Shown here piece by piece: positions 5,660 through 7,196 of a stretch of 7,196 nt of DNA. The translations under genes and the position numbers were made by a program. Origin of the DNA: Pseudomonadota bacterium (lineage in GTDB: Bacteria > Pseudomonadota > Alphaproteobacteria > Rhizobiales > Xanthobacteraceae); the NCBI GenBank assembly GCA_963205465.1, contig CAUJKG010000280.1:1-7196 (forward strand). Direction: 5' to 3'. Numbering within the stretch: the first letter of the stretch is position 1; every line of letters starts with the position of its first letter. Under the pieces are notes generated by a model, which saw only the letters and a program-made list of their open reading frames with translations, was not told the origin of the DNA and ran no database searches.

Positions 5660-7196
5660 ATGAGTGCCAAATTGCAGACCTCCGCTTTGGAAACCGAGCT
5701 TCGCGAACTGGCGAAGGAGCGCATTCTCGTGCTCGACGGCGCCTGGGGCACAATGATTCAGGCCTTGAGCCTGGACGAGTCCGGTTATCGCGGCGCGCGC
5801 TTCGACGCGTGGAATCGCGAAGTGCGCGGCAATAACGATATTCTGAATATCTCGAAGCCGGAGGCGATCCGCGACATCTCGCTCGCTTACTTCCGCGCGG
5901 GCGCGGATATCTGCTCGACCAACACGTTTTCTTCCACGCGTATCGCGCAGGCCGATTACAGCATGGAAGAATTCGTGCATGAACTCAATTTCCAGGGCGC
6001 GAAGCTCGCCAAGGAAGCTGCGCTGATCGTCGAGAAGGAAGATGGCCGCCGGCGTTTCGTCGCGGGCGCGCTCGGGCCGACCAATCGCACTGCCTCGATC
6101 TCGCCAGACGTTTCCAACCCGGGTTTCCGCGCGACTTCGTTCGACGAGCTTGCCGCCGCCTATTACGAGCAGACCAAGGCGCTGATCGAAGGCGGCGCGG
6201 ATATCGTGCTGGTCGAGACCATCTTCGATACGCTGAACGCCAAGGCCGCAATCTTTGCGATCGAAAAGCTGTTCGACGAGCGCGGCGAGCGGCTGCCGGT
6301 GATGATTTCCGGCACCATCACGGATCGCTCGGGCCGCACGCTGTCCGGCCAGACGCCGACTGCGTTCTGGAATTCGATCGCGCACGCGCAGCCGTTCTCG
6401 GTTGGTCTGAATTGCGCGCTTGGCGCAAAAGAAATGCGCGCGCATATCGCGGAGATCGCAAAGGTCGCCGATACGCTGGTTTGCGCCTATCCGAATGCGG
6501 GCCTGCCGAACGAATTCGGTCTTTACGACGAAAGCCCGGAATTCATGGCCGGGATGCTCGAGGAGTTTGCGGCAAGCGGGCTCGTCAACATCGTCGGCGG
6601 CTGCTGCGGCACGACGCCGGACCATATTCACGCGATCTGCAACGCGACGGCCAACAAGAAGCCCCGCGTCATTCCCGAGTTTCCCGCGCGGCTGCGTCTC
6701 TCCGGTCTCGAGCCGTTCGAACTGACGCCGGAAATTCCCTTCGTGAACGTCGGCGAGCGCACCAACGTCACCGGCTCGGCGAAGTTCAAGAAGCTCATCA
6801 CCGAAAACAAATACGACGAAGCGCTCGCGGTCGCGCGCGAGCAGGTTGAGAACGGCGCGCAGGTCATCGACGTCAACATGGACGAGGGCCTGCTCGATTC
6901 CGAAAAAGCGATGGTCGATTTCCTGAACCTGATCGCGTCGGAGCCCGACATCGCCAAAGTGCCGATCATGGTCGATAGCTCGAAGTGGTCGGTGATCGAG
7001 GCGGGCCTGAAATGCGTGCAGGGCAAGGGCATCGTCAATTCGATCTCGATGAAGGAAGGCGAGGACGCGTTCCGGCAGCAGGCGCGGCTCGTGCGCCGCT
7101 ATGGCGCTGCCGTCGTCGTGATGGCTTTCGATGAGCAGGGCCAAGCCGACACGGTCGAGCGCAAGGTCGAGATTTGCGCGCGTGCGTACAAGATCC
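5660..7196 (+). CDS. metH: Cobalamin-dependent methionine synthase (MetH), N-terminal part, 3'-truncated by window edge
   Basis: The first 512 codons of MetH, open at the right edge (full family length about 1,230 residues). It transfers the methyl group from 5-methyltetrahydrofolate through cobalamin to homocysteine. The homocysteine-binding barrel spans about residues 20-335: LVLDGAWGTMIQ, NTFSSTRIAQADY, GALGPTNRTASISPDV, and the zinc-ligand cysteines Cys252 (GLNCA) and Cys315/Cys316 (GGCCGTT), equivalent to Cys247, Cys310 and Cys311 of E. coli. The pterin-binding barrel begins near residue 361 (FVNVGERTNVTGSAKFKKL) and runs through IDVNMDEGLLDSE, PIMVDSSKW, GKGIVNSISMKEG and VVVMAFDEQGQADT. 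The cobalamin and activation domains lie outside the window, so an intact or split gene cannot be told apart. I prefer ATG 5660, with GGA (5648-5650) upstream at normal spacing; in-frame ATG 5651 would add three residues but has almost no spacer. Confidence 0.97.
   Translation, partial: MSAKLQTSALETELRELAKERILVLDGAWGTMIQALSLDESGYRGARFDAWNREVRGNNDILNISKPEAIRDISLAYFRAGADICSTNTFSSTRIAQADYSMEEFVHELNFQGAKLAKEAALIVEKEDGRRRFVAGALGPTNRTASISPDVSNPGFRATSFDELAAAYYEQTKALIEGGADIVLVETIFDTLNAKAAIFAIEKLFDERGERLPVMISGTITDRSGRTLSGQTPTAFWNSIAHAQPFSVGLNCALGAKEMRAHIAEIAKVADTLVCAYPNAGLPNEFGLYDESPEFMAGMLEEFAASGLVNIVGGCCGTTPDHIHAICNATANKKPRVIPEFPARLRLSGLEPFELTPEIPFVNVGERTNVTGSAKFKKLITENKYDEALAVAREQVENGAQVIDVNMDEGLLDSEKAMVDFLNLIASEPDIAKVPIMVDSSKWSVIEAGLKCVQGKGIVNSISMKEGEDAFRQQARLVRRYGAAVVVMAFDEQGQADTVERKVEICARAYKI

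Noticed and set aside
4606..5751. A 381-codon open frame on the - strand across the end of the regulator, all of metF and the start of metH
   Set aside because: It spans three real + strand genes, has no family features and no convincing ribosome site. It is a codon-bias artefact.
5570..7144. A 524-codon open frame on the - strand across the end of metF and most of visible metH
   Set aside because: It is antisense to the near-invariant metF/metH coding sequence. Its product is rich in Arg, Asp, His and Leu with no recognisable domain, as expected for a reverse-complement frame of GC-rich genes.

Overview
The window is about 7.2 kb of GC-rich, tightly packed bacterial chromosome. It most resembles an alphaproteobacterium, probably of the Rhizobiales/Hyphomicrobiales. 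The reasons are the base composition, a long fused ArsR-methyltransferase regulator directly ahead of metF and metH, and an OpgC-type acyltransferase. This placement is an inference from gene content; no rRNA or other taxonomic marker is present. I saw no tRNA, rRNA, CRISPR array, insertion sequence or prophage gene.

Layout. (1) Bases 1-818, + strand: the C-terminal half of an EttA-type ABC-F translation factor, cut by the window edge. (2) Bases 820-849: a strong hairpin terminator with T-rich flanks on both strands, shared by two convergent transcripts. (3) Bases 875-3608, - strand: a three-gene cassette in the order opgC-like membrane acyltransferase, degenerate exported SGNH-fold protein, intact exported SGNH hydrolase. 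The last two genes overlap by 4 bases. (4) Bases 3609-3733: a divergent intergenic region holding a near-perfect 20-bp palindrome. (5) Bases 3734-7196, + strand: an ArsR-methyltransferase regulator, metF and metH (cut by the right edge), arranged as an operon with a 1-base overlap and a 13-base gap.

How the genes work together. MetF makes 5-methyltetrahydrofolate and MetH uses it to methylate homocysteine, so the right half is the folate-to-methionine arm of the SAM cycle. The first gene probably encodes its regulator: a winged-helix DNA-binding domain fused to a SAM-binding methyltransferase fold, with the palindrome as its likely operator. The left cassette looks like envelope glycan decoration: OpgC would transfer an acyl group across the inner membrane, and the two exported SGNH-type proteins would add, remove or handle acyl esters in the periplasm. 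Its substrate cannot be told from sequence.

Most of the window is ordinary housekeeping DNA. The parts most worth a second look are the ArsR-methyltransferase regulator with its palindrome, and the acyltransferase/SGNH pair in which one SGNH protein has lost catalytic motifs.
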